The translations under genes and the position numbers were made by a program. Source: Sclerurus mexicanus (lineage: Eukaryota; Chordata; Aves; Passeriformes; Furnariidae). Taken from it: a stretch of DNA of 64,000 nt. The stretch covers positions 372,001-436,000 of the forward strand of contig VWZF01002261.1 in the NCBI GenBank assembly GCA_013396755.1. The letters are read 5' to 3'. Positions 1 through 12,730 of this stretch are shown here, piece after piece (the stretch's first letter is position 1; each line of letters starts with the position of its first letter). The notes beneath the pieces were generated by a model. That model was not told where the DNA came from, ran no database searches, and saw only the letters and a list, made by a program, of their open reading frames with translations.

Positions 1-559
1 TGAAGACTCGCAGTATTTATTGCAACTTGATTGTGAAAATTCCTGTTTCTTAAGTCTTTTAACCTGCAGATCATTTCTCCATGTTTCTGTGTGCTTACCA
101 TTAGGTCAGCAATAAAACATTTTCAGAAATGGATTAATGCTTTGGAATGCTTACAGGGATGCAACACTGTCACATAACAATGCACATTTACACAGAGGAT
201 TAAACTCAGTAATACAGGCTTGCAAGCAGCTTTGCCCTACAACAGAGGCAGGCAGTCCCTGCAGAATCAGCAGAAGGTATTTGACTGGCACACAAACACA
301 CAGCTTTACGTAGCAGGTACTCCAATAGAATAAACAACAATGCTTATGTGCCTAAAATAAATACATGAAAGTCTTCAAAGGCTATTGACTCAAGTTTCTA
401 CCCATCTGTTCCCCAGCTAAGCATGCTGGATTTTCACTGCCCAGAACCTTGCACGTTAGAACTGATGGTAAGGAATTTTGCCTAATCATTTCTGACCAGT
501 GCGGAATTTTACTGGGAAGAATCTTCGCCCTGGGGAGATTTTAAGGACTCGAGTAGACA
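1..559. other. Non-coding stretch, nothing recognised
   Basis: AT-rich single-copy-looking DNA. I see no long open frame, repeat or RNA gene before the CR1 tail that follows. Confidence 0.7.
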
Positions 560-640
560 CAGCCATGGCTGATTGGATTCAGTGTTGATGACAAGATGAT
601 ATTCAGAGGTCTCTGCCAATCTATATTATTGTGACTGCAG
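560..640 (+). mobile_element. CR1 LINE, 3'-end fragment
   Basis: The stretch from about 588 (GACAAGATGATATTCAGAGG) through CTGCCAATCTATATTATTGTGA follows the familiar avian CR1 3' end (GACTAGATGATCTTCAGAGG, then CCTTCCAACCT and an ATTCTGTGAT tail) with only scattered substitutions. CR1 is the dominant non-LTR retrotransposon of birds, and most copies are 5'-truncated, so a short 3' piece is expected. The tail faces right, giving plus orientation. The left edge is uncertain because the sequence fades into unrecognised DNA. Confidence 0.75.
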
Positions 641-3600
641 TACTCTCAATGGTTCATATGGTTCCTACGTATACAACCAGATTCATATAGAAACTGCTAT
701 TTGTTGCCTACCTCAACCCTTCCCTCTGTCCCATGACCCTGTCATGTCTCCTAATGAAGGTACGCAGAGACTCAGAGCTGAGAGAAAGGAATAGCCTCAT
801 CTTTTGGAAAACATTGGAGTTTCTTCCCACTCCTGAAGCAGCTATCCTTCCTGTCCCACCTGTAGCAGATACTCACCATCACCATGGGCTTGCTAGCACA
901 GCATCCACAGTGCCAGCATTCTTCCTTGAGCGACCCCCTAATAACCGTGCCTTTTAGGCAGTGGGAAAAAGTCCAGACTATATCTCACTTACCTAGGTAG
1001 GAGGCAAGGCAAAGCTGCCTGAGCAGCACTACTTTGCTGCATTTTTATTTTTTTTCCCCTGGCTGTATTAGATCTTGTTTTGTTTTAGCCATTGTTCTGC
1101 TCTTGGCTGTGCAGGACTTATGTTCACAATTTCTATTTTTTCCTGTAATTTGTTGGCCTTATCAGTAAAGATGGTTCCCTGTGGAACAGCTATATTTAGT
1201 TGATTTTGGATTCAGTCTTTAGTCTTATAGTGACAGCTGGGCCCGCAAAAACAGCTTGTAAACAGTTACATGGAAAGGCATAAAGCACTCCAAGGGCTCA
1301 CCAGAACAGGAAATATGCCAAGAAGTGTAGGGCAGATAAGATCCCTAAGGGGATAAAGATGAGGTGTAATTGCAGAGACCAACCATTTCAAATGAATGAG
1401 ATTATGATAACATGAAGGTAGGGAAAGGGGTTTTGGGGTACCACATAGCTGAGCTTTGTTTGGGTTACATGGATTAAGGAAGAAAGTGGTGGTGCAGACA
1501 GACTGTAAGAGAGCTGGGTCCATTGCTTCATACAGGAGGACAAAAGTGGGATTTCCACTTTGTTAAATAGTAGTGGAGCAGTTAGGAGGAGAGTACAGCT
1601 CTTTCTCCAGCAGAGCAAATATGTTCCTTGCTCTCCAGAGAAGATACTTGTCTCTATCTAGGAACTTCTCTTAGTGACAGTCCCGAATCCTCACAACATC
1701 CAAAACGTTAATTGGGCCATTTACATCACTGGCAGCATCAGTTAGTGAGCTGTCACAAAATGTTGTTTTAAAAATTACTTTGTTAGCAGCATAGAACAAT
1801 CCTGTTAGAAAGACAGAAGCCATACTCTTACCCTCAGACCCACACCCTTACTCCTACTCTACTCCCCCATGTTCCGTGTGCCACACCATGCTTGTTGGGA
1901 GAATACCCTGCAGCTTGCCTCAAATCTCAGCAGGATCAGCCTGGGCAACACCTACCATATCCACAGGCAACTTCTCTAGCAACAGGAACTCTCTTCCCTG
2001 CTCATACAACAGTTCGCATAAAACTTTGGTGAACTTCACTATATTTAAAACCTCTCCTATCAAATTTCCTTGAAAATGTCCAGCATTTCCAAAGCTGTGA
2101 AAAATAAGGCAATATAATCCTAAAAACATTGGTTATTTTAGGTCCTGTCTTTGCTTTCTAATGAAGCTTCTAAAGTTGTAGCAAGTTCTATTCCTTCTGC
2201 ACAACTTTTAGAAATACCAAAAGTATTTGGCTAATGGTCCTTTCCTCCCAGCCTCTTTGATTTCCCCATACAAGAACTTGAAAGCATGCCTCATAACAAA
2301 ATCCAAAAATATTGCTACCTTCTCTGCAAAAGCCATTTTACCTGGATTCCTTTTACATTTCTGATAACACTCTGCTAAGATTTCTCTGAACTATCATGAT
2401 TAAGAAACTTTCCAGTGTATTGTTTAAAGGTATTTTATCTTAATTCCCACACCTTTCTCAGATGAAAACCCCAATCCCCCCCCAAAAGTAACCCTTCCAA
2501 TCCTTTATGAAGTCAGAATATATGGCTAGATATATGGGAAGAGGAAATATTAGAGCTGGTTTGTACTTACATTGAAGGCACAGTTATCTTTTTAAAGCAA
2601 CCTGTATCATCAAAATCTTTGCTTCAAGTAATTTGGTGGTTTAAATACCCTTTGTTTTATATGTTGTCACCTACACACACAGAGTTCATCCTGGTTCTCA
2701 GCAAAGAATTACACCAAGCAGAGAGAAGTCTTTTTTTCAGAGCTGTTGCTTGGCCACCCAGCCTTGGCCCTTTGCACTGGTCTTTGGCCAGTCTATCTGT
2801 GCATTTCTAGGTGGTCCCTGGTTGTCTTGACCTGTCAGAAAAACCCACTTGAGGCTGATGTCATTTGGCTCATAAAGATTTGCAGCACTCACATTTCATC
2901 CATCAGCAAAGCCTCAGGCAAATTTTGGGGATTACACTGTTGAAGGGGAGGAAGCCTAAGCGCACCCAAAATTCAGGCTGAGAAGACTTATTTGATCAGC
3001 AAATATGAGAGAGATGAGGTTGCTTCCCAAGTGGCTGCCCTTGTTGTCAACTTCTGCTGAAGAAGAACAGTTTTCAGCTGAAAGGCTGCAGTGTCTGCTG
3101 CCTGCCATGGAGTCACTCTGATGTGCTCCAGCCCAACTCCCTGTGGCACGGGCAGCTGGTACACCCTGCAGCCACAGGGCAGGGACTTGCAGCTGAGACT
3201 GAAACCAGAGACTCGCAGCTGAGGGTGGAACCTGGCAGGTCCACAGTCCTTGGTTTATGCCTGGCAGGTGAGACGTGCTGTGCCCCTGTGCCAAGCATGC
3301 ATGCACAGCCAGGCTCCAGCCCAGCAGCTCACTCCAGCCAGCAGTGAGCATCCCAGAGGCTTGTCAGGAGTGCTTTGAAAGGCTTCCCACTCAGATCTGA
3401 GCTCAGCACGGTGCCCAGTTTGTTAGGGAACCTGGGAGCTACTGAGTCCCACAGTTTAGCCTGACTTTAAATAAGTGACACACATCAGGCAGCAGTGCTG
3501 AAAAGTTCATACCTAGCCCAGGTATGCAAATAGTTACTGTCCTATGTCATCCAACCCTTTGGACATAGTTCTGTAGCTGGTTTATTCTTGCTTACATAAT

Positions 3601-5105
3601 TAAAAATATACAACATATCTAGGTGGTCCAGAGCTAGGAAAAAAAAATAATTCTTGTGGTCTTTTTCTATTGTTTTCCAGTGAGTTTGTTGCCTTTTGTA
3701 GCATGAAAAACACCCAGGCAATACAGGGCTTTAGCTGTGCACAAGGATATGGCTCATCCAATGTTCCCAGCATTGTAGGTGCTCTGTGGCTATCTACACC
3801 ACTAAAGGAACAGGCACTTTCAGTGTGGGTAGCCATAGGCTGTACAGCCACTGTTCACTCAACATTTGCTCCGGGCAATTTAATTCATCTGTATAATACC
3901 TGGCACCAATTTCAAAGGCAATGTTTTTTCCTGAGGCATGTCTATCAAACATTCTCAAATGGAGAAAAATATCTTAAAGGAAAGAAAAGTAGTTCTCAGG
4001 AAAATGCTATAAAAACATAAATGTAAGGACTGTAGACAACTTGTACAAAATCTTTCATTTTCCTTATCAAATTGTTTATCTGTGCTTGAGAATGCCTGGA
4101 AAACAGGTAAAAATCTTGCAAATGCTAAGTTTAATCTTTTCTTGTAGAAGCACTTTGTCATATAGTTATTGTTGATAAATATTCTGTTCTTCTTTCTTTC
4201 AAATTCCTCATTTCCAATGAAAGTTTTTCTCAAACAAATATAAGCCACATCTGAGAGGTTGTTTTGTTTTGCCTAAAACCATGAGATTAATTGCTTAATG
4301 CTTGGTATGGGCAAAAGTAAACCACAGAAACTTGGCAACAATATTTGAGTCACTAATGCTCTCTTTCAAGCTATGTATTACTGCCAGCTAGCCCCCAAAC
4401 TAGCACACATTAAAAAGAAATCACAAATCACAGCTAACATTTAGTAAAGTACAGTGACACTTCTGTTTGCATAATGGGTCAAAACTAGAGCAGCTCCAGC
4501 TGAACTGTGCTGAAGCTTACTATGAAAAAGCAGTGTCATCAATGGAAATATCCAAGGAAGACAGAGCATGGCAGTACCAGAGTGTGAGAGATTAAAGTTA
4601 TGGCACTGGATTGGTCTGATCCTGTAAAACGCACAAACTACTCCACACATGGAATTCTATGGTTTTGCTGAAAGGGAAAGTGAGTAAAGCAAGTTTGCAG
4701 GGTCAGACTTTTATCTTGATGAAGAGAAATGGTTGTAGCAGCATTACACAAGAAGTGCTCAAGTAATGAAGGGAAGAAATCTAGAATTTTTTCAAAATTG
4801 AAATATTTTTTCTTGAGTATGAAAGAAGTCTTACAGAGAAAACAATTCATTTCTCTCAGTTCTCCTAAGCCTTTCTGTGCAATCAGTCAGCTGCATTTTA
4901 AGTCAATTATAAGAGGACAGCAATCCTTGTTCCCTAAACGAGATTGTCAACCTAAGCTGTACTGTATTTTTGGCTTAGTGAGGGTTTAATGTGCACAGCC
5001 AAAATTCACACTTTGGGTTTCATTCTTAATCCTTGTGGCACGATTTTTGTCTCTCCTGTTACCCAGGAGACAGCTGTCTATTGTTTTCCTTTGAAGAAAA
5101 CCCAA
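641..5105. other. Non-coding stretch with one GC-rich patch
   Basis: No gene is recognised. A C8 run lies at 2476-2483. A GC-richer patch at about 2956-3470 carries overlapping open frames on both strands (up to 131 codons on minus) with no recognisable domain. The high G+C probably explains the lack of stops. GCATGCATGC alternation occurs near 3295. The rest is AT-rich. Confidence 0.65.
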
Positions 5106-5133
5106 AGCTATACAATGCTATACAAAGCTATGC
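5106..5133 (+). repeat. Short tandem repeat, 10-bp unit
   Basis: About 2.7 copies of NGCTATACAA: AGCTATACAA, TGCTATACAA, then AGCTATGC. Too short to be more than a local slippage product. Confidence 0.7.
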
Positions 5134-5679
5134 CTCCTAGCACTGTGTATTCCATGCCTGACAACACCCATTTTAGGCTTGTTCTTCAAACATGCCATTC
5201 CTGTGCAAAATAGGCTTGCCTCCCTTCATACCCCCCAAATATCTCCTGCCCTCTTTCCTCAGTTTTGAGGCTAGAAACGTGTAATCTCAGTCATCCACTG
5301 ATATCTTACAGATGTTTCTTTGCCTTACAGAGGCAGCTGCCCAGTCAGCATTGCTCGGTTCTGGCAGCCTGTCTTGATTTCATGCACCTCCCTGATGGTT
5401 CTTCACTACTGCAAGACCTGTTTTATTTTAGCTACAGGATTTTTTCCTTTAGCCATCTGAGAAATCCTCTTAGTTAAAAAGCACTACTATATTTAATCTC
5501 ATTTTCTTAAGTATTAAACAGGGTAGAAAAGCCCAACAGAGGATGCACTGAGCCTTGTCTGGTAAACATGCTACCACTTCCTGATCTTCCAGGCTCCTAC
5601 TAGTGCAGACTTGCTGTGATTGTAGCAGTTGCATATCTGGATAAAAACAACATTATTATAGGAAGCATTCAGGTCATCT

Positions 5680-5790
5680 TATAGAATCACTTAGGTTGGA
5701 AAAGGCATTTGAGTTCAACCGCAAACCTAACGCTGCCAAGCCCACCAGAAGAAGTAAGGGGATGAGCAAACATCCTCCTCCAGGTGTTCT
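5680..5790 (-). mobile_element. CR1 LINE, 3'-end fragment
   Basis: Read on the plus strand the piece begins ATAGAATCACTTAGGTTGGA and continues AAAGGCATTTGAGTTCAACC, CGCAAACCTAACGCTGCCAA and GCCCACCA. This is the reverse complement of a common avian CR1 3' end. A single octamer-like tail unit (ATAGAATC) marks the 3' terminus at the left, so the element is in minus orientation. A block that normally sits between the TTTGAG and TTCAACC parts is missing. Similarity fades after about 5790, near the TCCTCCTCCAGG segment. It is one of the clearest signs that the host is a bird. Confidence 0.88.
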
Positions 5791-8574
5791 CTGCAATGCA
5801 GCTGGAGGTGATGATAGCAAAGATAAGGGTTACATTTTTTGCTGGGCTTCTCTTCTAGTAAAACAGACATTTTATCGTGAACCTACCCTCACCCTCGGTG
5901 TATTGTTCCCACCTGCTAAGCCACCAGTACTGACTGGAGTGTGGTTGGACAACAATTTGCAAAGGTTCAAACTGACTGCTAAGCTTCCTGTGTGATTATT
6001 ACTGAGTAATCTTTCACCATCACAGAAAGTCGTACACTCCCCAAAGGCCTTACAGCATGAGCATCACAAAGCACACAATGCTCAGATTCCCCAAGCCTGC
6101 TGCCCTTCCTGCCTCAAAGTGTAGTCTGCTTCAAACTGATGATTTGCAGATCCCTCTTTTTTCAGCATGACTTCTTGGCTTATCTCTGTACTCACCAATG
6201 CACTGCATTTATCTGAGAGAGATATTACGTTCTCATTTAAGTGCAGGCCATTCACATTACAGAATACTTATTCTCTGTAGTACATAGCCTGGTCTGAACG
6301 CTCCTATAATCTTTCTGAACTTGCTTGCTCAGTTTGGTGAGCTATTAGTTCTGTTTCATCTGGAGAACAGACACAGTAACAAGATACATAGAGCGCCCCC
6401 AGGACCAAGTCAAGACATCCAAGAGAAGCTTTTGAAGGAAGTGAAGGATTTTGACAGACTTCCACTGTCCAGTTCTATGAAAAGAACTGTTTCACACAGT
6501 AATCTGACTTTAAGCACAAACAGTCTTTTAAAGAGGCTTTGTTGAAGTGCAAAATCCTCAGAATGTTTTGGTAGAGATCGGTAGATAGCGATTTTAGTTA
6601 TTATTGACCCCAACTCAATTCTCTGAGCAGCACTGAGTCTTAAATGCAAATAGTACAGAAAACAAGCTGAGAAGAAGGGAGATCTATGTGTTTCTCAGCA
6701 GTAGCACCACAACAACTGTCAGGAAAAATGATGTGAATAAAAAAACAATAATCCTGAAATAGGTGGAGTGTGCACAGACATTATACAACTTGCTGAGTAT
6801 GAAATATTTCTGACCCATCCTACCCTGGAAACTGATGAGCAGATTTGCTCGGTTAATGAAGACCTATGCAAAGCAACAAAAACCCTAAACACAAACTGCT
6901 GTTATCCATTTGGTGGCAAAACATGGACGGCACAAGATAAAATAGAAGAATTGGATTCCACATTCTTCTCTTTCAGGGAAACATCCTGCAAGGTATTATA
7001 AAGAAATCTACCTCAGCTAACAACTTTCAAATATATAATGAGAATGCTGCTTGGTGCATCTGGTCAGCATTCTGTCCATGTTCACAGTGATAAACAGAAT
7101 CACCACCTCAGCTATTACAAATTAAACACATTATTTTAGGGGCAAAGGATGTCCAATATAGTGTTACATTGCTCTAAGGCAACTTCCTGTTTATCCTCTC
7201 AAATATAGGAGAAGATCCATCTCAAAGCTAGTTTTGGGGACCAGGGGAGAGGGAAGCTTTCAACCTGCCATTGATAATATTTTTTCTCTTCTGTTTATCA
7301 TTTCAAATTTTGCTTTCTGAATCAAAGCTAAGCAGATGTACAATGAGCAGGAAGGTATAACAAAAGTGAGCCACAGTGGATGGTACAACCTGCATAATCA
7401 CCCAGTCAAACTAGCCCCATATGTTTTTTTATACAGTCATATAATATGTATTTGGAGGATGTTGTTTCCATAAAGTGATTCTCTTATTCAATCACACTAT
7501 GAACAATGCTATCAGCATTACATGTAACATTTCATATATTGCAAGTTTTTAATCAAAAGGGACTTTAACTTTTCTTGATGTTCAGATCCTACAAGAGAAA
7601 CCTGACCTTGATCTTCTGTTTATAGAACAAAACCATACATTAAATGTTCAAAAAAAAAAAACAAAACAAACCCCAGTACAGATCCCATAAAAGTCATTCG
7701 CCTGATCAAGCCAACTATTTAGTCTTCTACTGGAATTCTGAGAGGAGGATTATGGTACTTGCACATACCTATTAAAAGAATAATTATGCTGAAGAAATTA
7801 AACGACCTACACACGATGCCTCTAGCTGTTGTATAGTTTTCTTGCAGTATGCTTTAAAAGGTCACTGGCCACATCCACTTTTTTCCAGATGCAGGGAAAT
7901 ACCTTCCTTTGAGACTATGCCAATCTAAACTGCAGAGTTAGTCACAGACCATAATGGCTTAAAATGTAGAAGAATTTCAAGATGAGAGCACCCAGCTCAT
8001 GTTCAGGCTGGAACTGTGACCCTGGTTGTTTCAAGTCCAAGGAGAACCTATAGCCTGACTCAGTTCTTACATAATGTTGTGTAAAACATTTCTAAGAATC
8101 TCCCTCTTGATCATTTAGCAAGAAATGCTTCTTATCCCAGACTTATGGGGCATAACTGGGCAGCACCAGAGAGTTACGCCAATTGACAGGGCTTAATGAG
8201 GGCAGGGCTCCAGCTTTTCATCAAGAAAAAGCTTTTAAATAACAAGTCCCCTTCTGCTGCAACTGGCAAGCTGAGCCTGAAACCTATCTCCTCACCTCTC
8301 CCTCTGCAGCAGTCTGCAATTAAAATTACAGAGAAAATAAAAAATAGAGCAACTTCAAAGAGGTGGGGTTTTTTGGCTTTTTTTTTTTTTTAATTAAGAC
8401 ACCAAGTGTTGTAGCTCTTTTAATAGTAATCATCAGGAACCAATACCAGCAAATGCTTTTAAGATAGTTTTACATTTTATTTTTGCTGGAGATTTGCAAT
8501 AAGGAAGAATAGCTCCATGGTTTTCAAGGCATCCCTTTTCCTATAAAGATTAGAGTCGAACAAAGGAACACAAA
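5791..8574. other. Non-coding stretch, nothing recognised
   Basis: AT-rich DNA with an A-rich run at 7650-7679 and a T14 run at 8378-8391. Short frames (74-99 codons) at 5696-5995, 6321-6545 and 6768-7001 have no recognisable domain. The first starts inside the CR1 fragment. Confidence 0.7.
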
Positions 8575-8599
8575 CCCCACCTCTCCCTACCCCCCTCCC
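8575..8599 (-). other. G-quadruplex motif on minus strand
   Basis: The plus strand has four C-tracts: C4 at 8575-8578, C3 at 8585-8587, C6 at 8590-8595 and C3 at 8597-8599, with loops of 6, 2 and 1 bases. The minus strand therefore meets the canonical G3+N1-7 pattern. The C-rich strip continues to about 8622 and ends in one CCCTAACC, which is a single telomere-like unit and not an array. Confidence 0.7.
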
Positions 8600-11500
8600 A
8601 ACCTCCACACCACAAAACCCTAACCTTCTGAGACAGAAACAAAAGCCAGATGTCCCTGGAGCCTATCTCTTGTTTCTGGAGGTGGGTCAGCTGGACTTTG
8701 CCTTAGTTCTGTTTCCAGAAAGCTGATATTTTTAGGCTATTCTCACCTCTTGCCTACTATTTGCTGAAAAGAACACGTAGCTGCAGTAATAGCTTGTTAT
8801 TTAAGTCTCCCAAAGTCCCTCAAACTGCGACACAAAAAAATTGAATAAATTGAGTTCTGTTCTATACAGTCATTTTGAGTTTGTTACAAACTGTCTTTGA
8901 TAGTTTATATATAACTACATTATTAATATATAGCAAAACATTAGAAGAATTATTTCTATGCTCTGCTTATATGTAATAGCTTTCCACTTGACTCAAGGAC
9001 CAGTTCTTAAATAACACCTGCTTGTGCATAGAAACGTGACTTCTTCAAAACACAGGGAAAGCAAAGGCCCAAACCCATCATTACAGCCCAGTACAGTTTG
9101 TAATACCGTGGGTAGTTCTATTACGCCACCGGTGAGGTTTGGCACAACTGTGCCTTCCAAAACAAAGGCAGACAATGAATCAAACAAAGCAGATCCTCTG
9201 CAACAAGCCTTAAACTTTAACAGTGAAAAGCAAATCGCTGGCTTCCAAGTGCAGCTCCTCTAGTCCCACGGCACACAGCCCCTGCTCAGTCTCACCCTGC
9301 AGGAGCGCCCAGCCTAACATCGCCCTCAGACATTGCTCTGAAGAGCAGAGGAGTGCAAACACACTTACCTGAGTGTCCGTGGGCTACAGAGGTACGAGCA
9401 CAGGTTGGATCCCCTTTATACAGCGGGCCTTCCACTGCTCCCTCTTCCCAACATTCAAGTAAAGGAGAACTGTTTATGCTACTGCACTGATAAAAATCAC
9501 CTCAGAGGGGCCCAGAGCTGCCCTCATAGCTCATAAATTATATAGTTTTACTCTGCTTGGCACAGGCTTGAACCCTGTTATAATTTAGGTTAAAAGACAA
9601 CACAAAGTTTCTGCCTTTTCAGAGCCCTTCGGCAGTTTTGCTGCAAACCACAGGGTCTGGTCAGGCCTCTACAGGTGTTCTTAATTAGGAGAGGATCCAC
9701 GTAAGGTACCAGCCTTAAAGATATATGTCTTTTAAGCACAAGCCTTCAAAACTCGGCCGTATCATACCGTCATCTTCACTGAGTTATGCTTACAAAGAGC
9801 ACAGATAAAATAGTGTTTAATCAGAACTGCTGCTTCCCTTTGCAAGCAAAAGATAATGAAATAGCTATCCCGCAGTATGAAAGCATCGAGTTATCTCATC
9901 CTAATGTGAGTGCGTGGTTGATTCACCTTCCTGCCTTTGACTTGCTTTAATGCTTGGGTTAAAAAAGTACTTCTGTCCTTAGAGGCAAGAGTAGTGTATA
10001 AAAACCAGCACAGAGACTTGCAGAATTTGATTATCTTTGGGGACAAATCAGCTGGCCTCTTATTCACATTTTCAAGAGAAAACTGAATGACTTTAAAAGT
10101 AAAGACTTCAGAGAGACACTGTGAAATCATGCATGGAAATAAATATACAGCTGTGGCCTGGATGACCATTAATGACGTGTAGCCTGTGAAGATGTATGGA
10201 AATAACATTCTTCATTTTGGAAGAGTCAAAGGGAAAAAAGACACAAGCAATTATGCCACACAGTGCCATGAAATATATTAGATGTTTCTTAATGCTGGAT
10301 AAAAGCATTGTCACTGTCATACCCCAAAGAGTTCTCCAGAGCAAGTGCCTTGCCTTTCCAAGCACCAGATTTCTGGTGCAGTCCGGCAAGGAGTCTATCC
10401 CAAGAAGCAACTAGTAGGGTTGCTACCATGGAGGTTTGTCTTTTCGAAGGCTATAAAGTGTTGTCAGTGGAGCATTTTCCTGTTCCCTGAGTTATGAAAA
10501 GCAGAGCTGTTTCTGTGGCAGAGCTGGTTGGACCTTAACTTTGTTTGTCAAAGGAGGGAGGGTCATTTACAGCCTGTGGAAGTTCCCTCCCAGGTTCTCT
10601 GCAGAGAGACTGTGCTCCTGGGGGCTCCTGCCATGAGCCGCTCTGAAGATGTACTGTTTCAGGTTTCTTCAGATCACTAACTCCAGAACATAAACTTCAG
10701 AAGGATTTCAGAATTGAAGGGGCCAGGTCAGGATTCCACCTGTGCATAAGCAAGATAAGCTTAATATAAATGGCTCTGGGCTCATGCTACAGTATTTTGG
10801 GTGCCATTTCAGTACCTGGAGCATCTCTGACAGTTCAGGCATAATGTAAGGCTGCCTCTGTCCTTCCTAAGTATTGGACTGTGCCATCTAAATTACAATT
10901 TTGGGAGTCATGAAGGAAGAGGAAATATTCATGCTGCTCCTTTTGAATCTAATTCTGCTGTTATTCTGAACCATGTTCTATAATAGCTCCCGCTCTCTGC
11001 CAGTGTTTTTAGGAAGCCTAAGAGCCTGCCTCTGCATTTGAGCTTCTCATCAAGATGTTTAAAGTATGTGAATAATTTTATGGAATCAACAACTGAGCTC
11101 TGAGAACATTTGGACCACCTGATAAAGTCTCAAAATACAGTTATGCAATTTCTGAAGCATATTCAACAGACCTAAACATGACCAGAACTGCAATCATAGG
11201 AAAAGTCTTCCTAGAGAGAATCTCTGTTAGATTTTGATTGATCTTAGTTAATTTTCAGATCATTTTAAGAAGGGTGATTTTAATGTCTCAGTATTCTCAT
11301 ACACACATGGCTATTTTTAGAACTACCCAGAATACATTTTCATTGAGTACAGTGTCCAAACAGGAGTCTGCATGTCCTTGATACATGATACGGGGCAGAT
11401 ATTTTCCAGGACCTTACCTACACATTGCTACAACAGCAGCCTGAACTGCAGATGCCCTGCAGCACATACAGCAAGGGATATTTTCTTTTCCTGATTCTGA

Positions 11501-12105
11501 CCAGTGGATGTTGTAAGACAGAATATAAAATTATGATGAGCAGCATGCCCATCAAACTATGCTGCAAGAGGTGGATTTTTAGCAGCAGGTACTCAAACTA
11601 GGCTACAGAATGCATTTGACCGTGAGGATACAGCCACAATGTGGCTCCAGGGAAGGCTCAGGTGTGGGAGTGAATCAATCCATATCTCTGTTGGTATCCC
11701 ACAGTATCAGCACTGGAACATAATATTTTTATTCAGTAGTGTTGTTTCTGAGGGCTTCCAAGCACTCGTGGAACCTTCTTCCCCATCTTTTATTCTGGAA
11801 GCCTTCAGTGTTCTCAGCCTGCAGTTTATACCTGACAGGGTATAAATATTGATTTTTTAACTTTGTAAGGAAACAACATGGGAAAAAGATTGTTGGGAGA
11901 CACTGATTTTGAACTTCACATTCATGCCATTTCTTCCCAGCTTGTTATAAAAAAATAATCAAATTCTTTATTCAGTCATATTGTTACTAATGGAACTTTT
12001 CTGACCTGTTACTGAGTTCAGGGCATTGCTGTGGAAAATTAAATATTTGCTCCTGTTAGTTCAGTTGTTTAAGTCACCTGCTGGCACCTCATTCAGAGGA
12101 GAACA
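8600..12105. other. Non-coding stretch, nothing recognised
   Basis: No gene or repeat recognised. Short open frames near 9024-9263 (plus) and 9891-10410 (minus) have no domain signature. Base composition is ordinary for the window. Confidence 0.7.
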
Positions 12106-12110
12106 GATAA
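12106..12110. repeat. Left target-site duplication of solo LTR
   Basis: GATAA directly precedes the LTR terminus TGTAC. It pairs with GATAC at 12726-12730 (4 of 5 bases), as expected for a 5-bp retroviral integration duplication with one later substitution. Confidence 0.6.
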
Positions 12111-12725
12111 TGTACTGCCATGGTTTAACACCAGCCAGCAGTGAGCACCACAGAGCTGCTCACTCAACTTCACGTGCCCCCTCCCACCCCTTCATCCCCC
12201 TGCAGGATGCGGGAGAGGATCAGATGGTAAAAGTGAGAAAACTTGTGAGTTGACATAGAGACAGTTTAAAAGGGAAAGCTGCATGCACGAGCAAAGCCAA
12301 AGAAGGAATTCATGAGCTACTTCCCATGGGCAGGCAGGTGTTCAGCCCTCTCCGGGAGAGCAGGGCTCCATCATGTGTCGTGGTTACTTGGGAAGACAGA
12401 CACCATCACTCCAAACATCCCACACTTCCTTCTTCTTCCCCCCACTTTATGTGCTGAAGATGATGCCATATGGTGTGGAATATCCCCATGGTCAGTTGGG
12501 GGCAGCTGTCCAGCTGTGTCCCCTCCCAGCTCCTTGTGCCCCTCAGCCCCCTCGCTGGTGGGTGGGGTGAGGAGCAGAAAAGGCCTTGGGTCACTCTGTG
12601 TAAGCCCTGCTCAGCTGTAACTAAACATCCCTGTGTTACCAGCACTGTTTGCAGCACAAATCCCAACCACAGCCCCGTGCTGGCTGCTGTGAAGAAAGTT
12701 AACTCTATCTCAGCCCAAACCAACA
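12111..12725 (-). mobile_element. Solo LTR of an avian endogenous retrovirus (ERVL-like)
   Basis: The 615-bp block starts TGTAC, runs through CATGGTTTAACACCAGCCAG and ends in CCCAAACCAACA on the plus strand. It matches an LTR family frequent in bird genomes whose plus-sense copies begin TGTCCTGGTTTC and end in GGGGTTAAACCA...ACA. Internal landmarks fit in order: GGAATATCCCCATGGTCAGT, CCAGCTGTGTCCCCTCCCAG, CTTGTGCCCCTC, and TTAACTCTATCTCAGCCC near the right edge. The viral sense strand is minus. No gag, pol or env sequence flanks it, so it is a solo LTR left by recombination between two LTRs. The 5-bp duplication favours an ERVL-type or ERV1-type integrase over ERVK (6 bp). The family assignment comes from memory. 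Confidence 0.88.
12445..12454 (-). promoter_or_regulatory. Degenerate TATA box of the LTR
   Basis: On the minus strand the sequence reads CACATAAAGTGGGG, at the place where intact family members carry TATATAAACTGGG. The change TATATAAA to ACATAAAG suggests a weakened promoter. The position, a little past mid-LTR, fits the U3/R boundary. Confidence 0.5.
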
Positions 12726-12730
12726 GATAC
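12726..12730. repeat. Right target-site duplication of solo LTR
   Basis: GATAC immediately follows the LTR terminus AACA and pairs with GATAA at 12106-12110. Confidence 0.6.

Noticed and set aside
2956..3351. 131-codon minus frame in GC-rich patch
   Set aside because: Antiparallel open frames in all-round GC-rich sequence, cysteine- and serine-rich without a known pattern. No family recognised.
8609..8622. Interstitial telomere sequence
   Set aside because: Only one CCCTAA unit is present; it is not an array.
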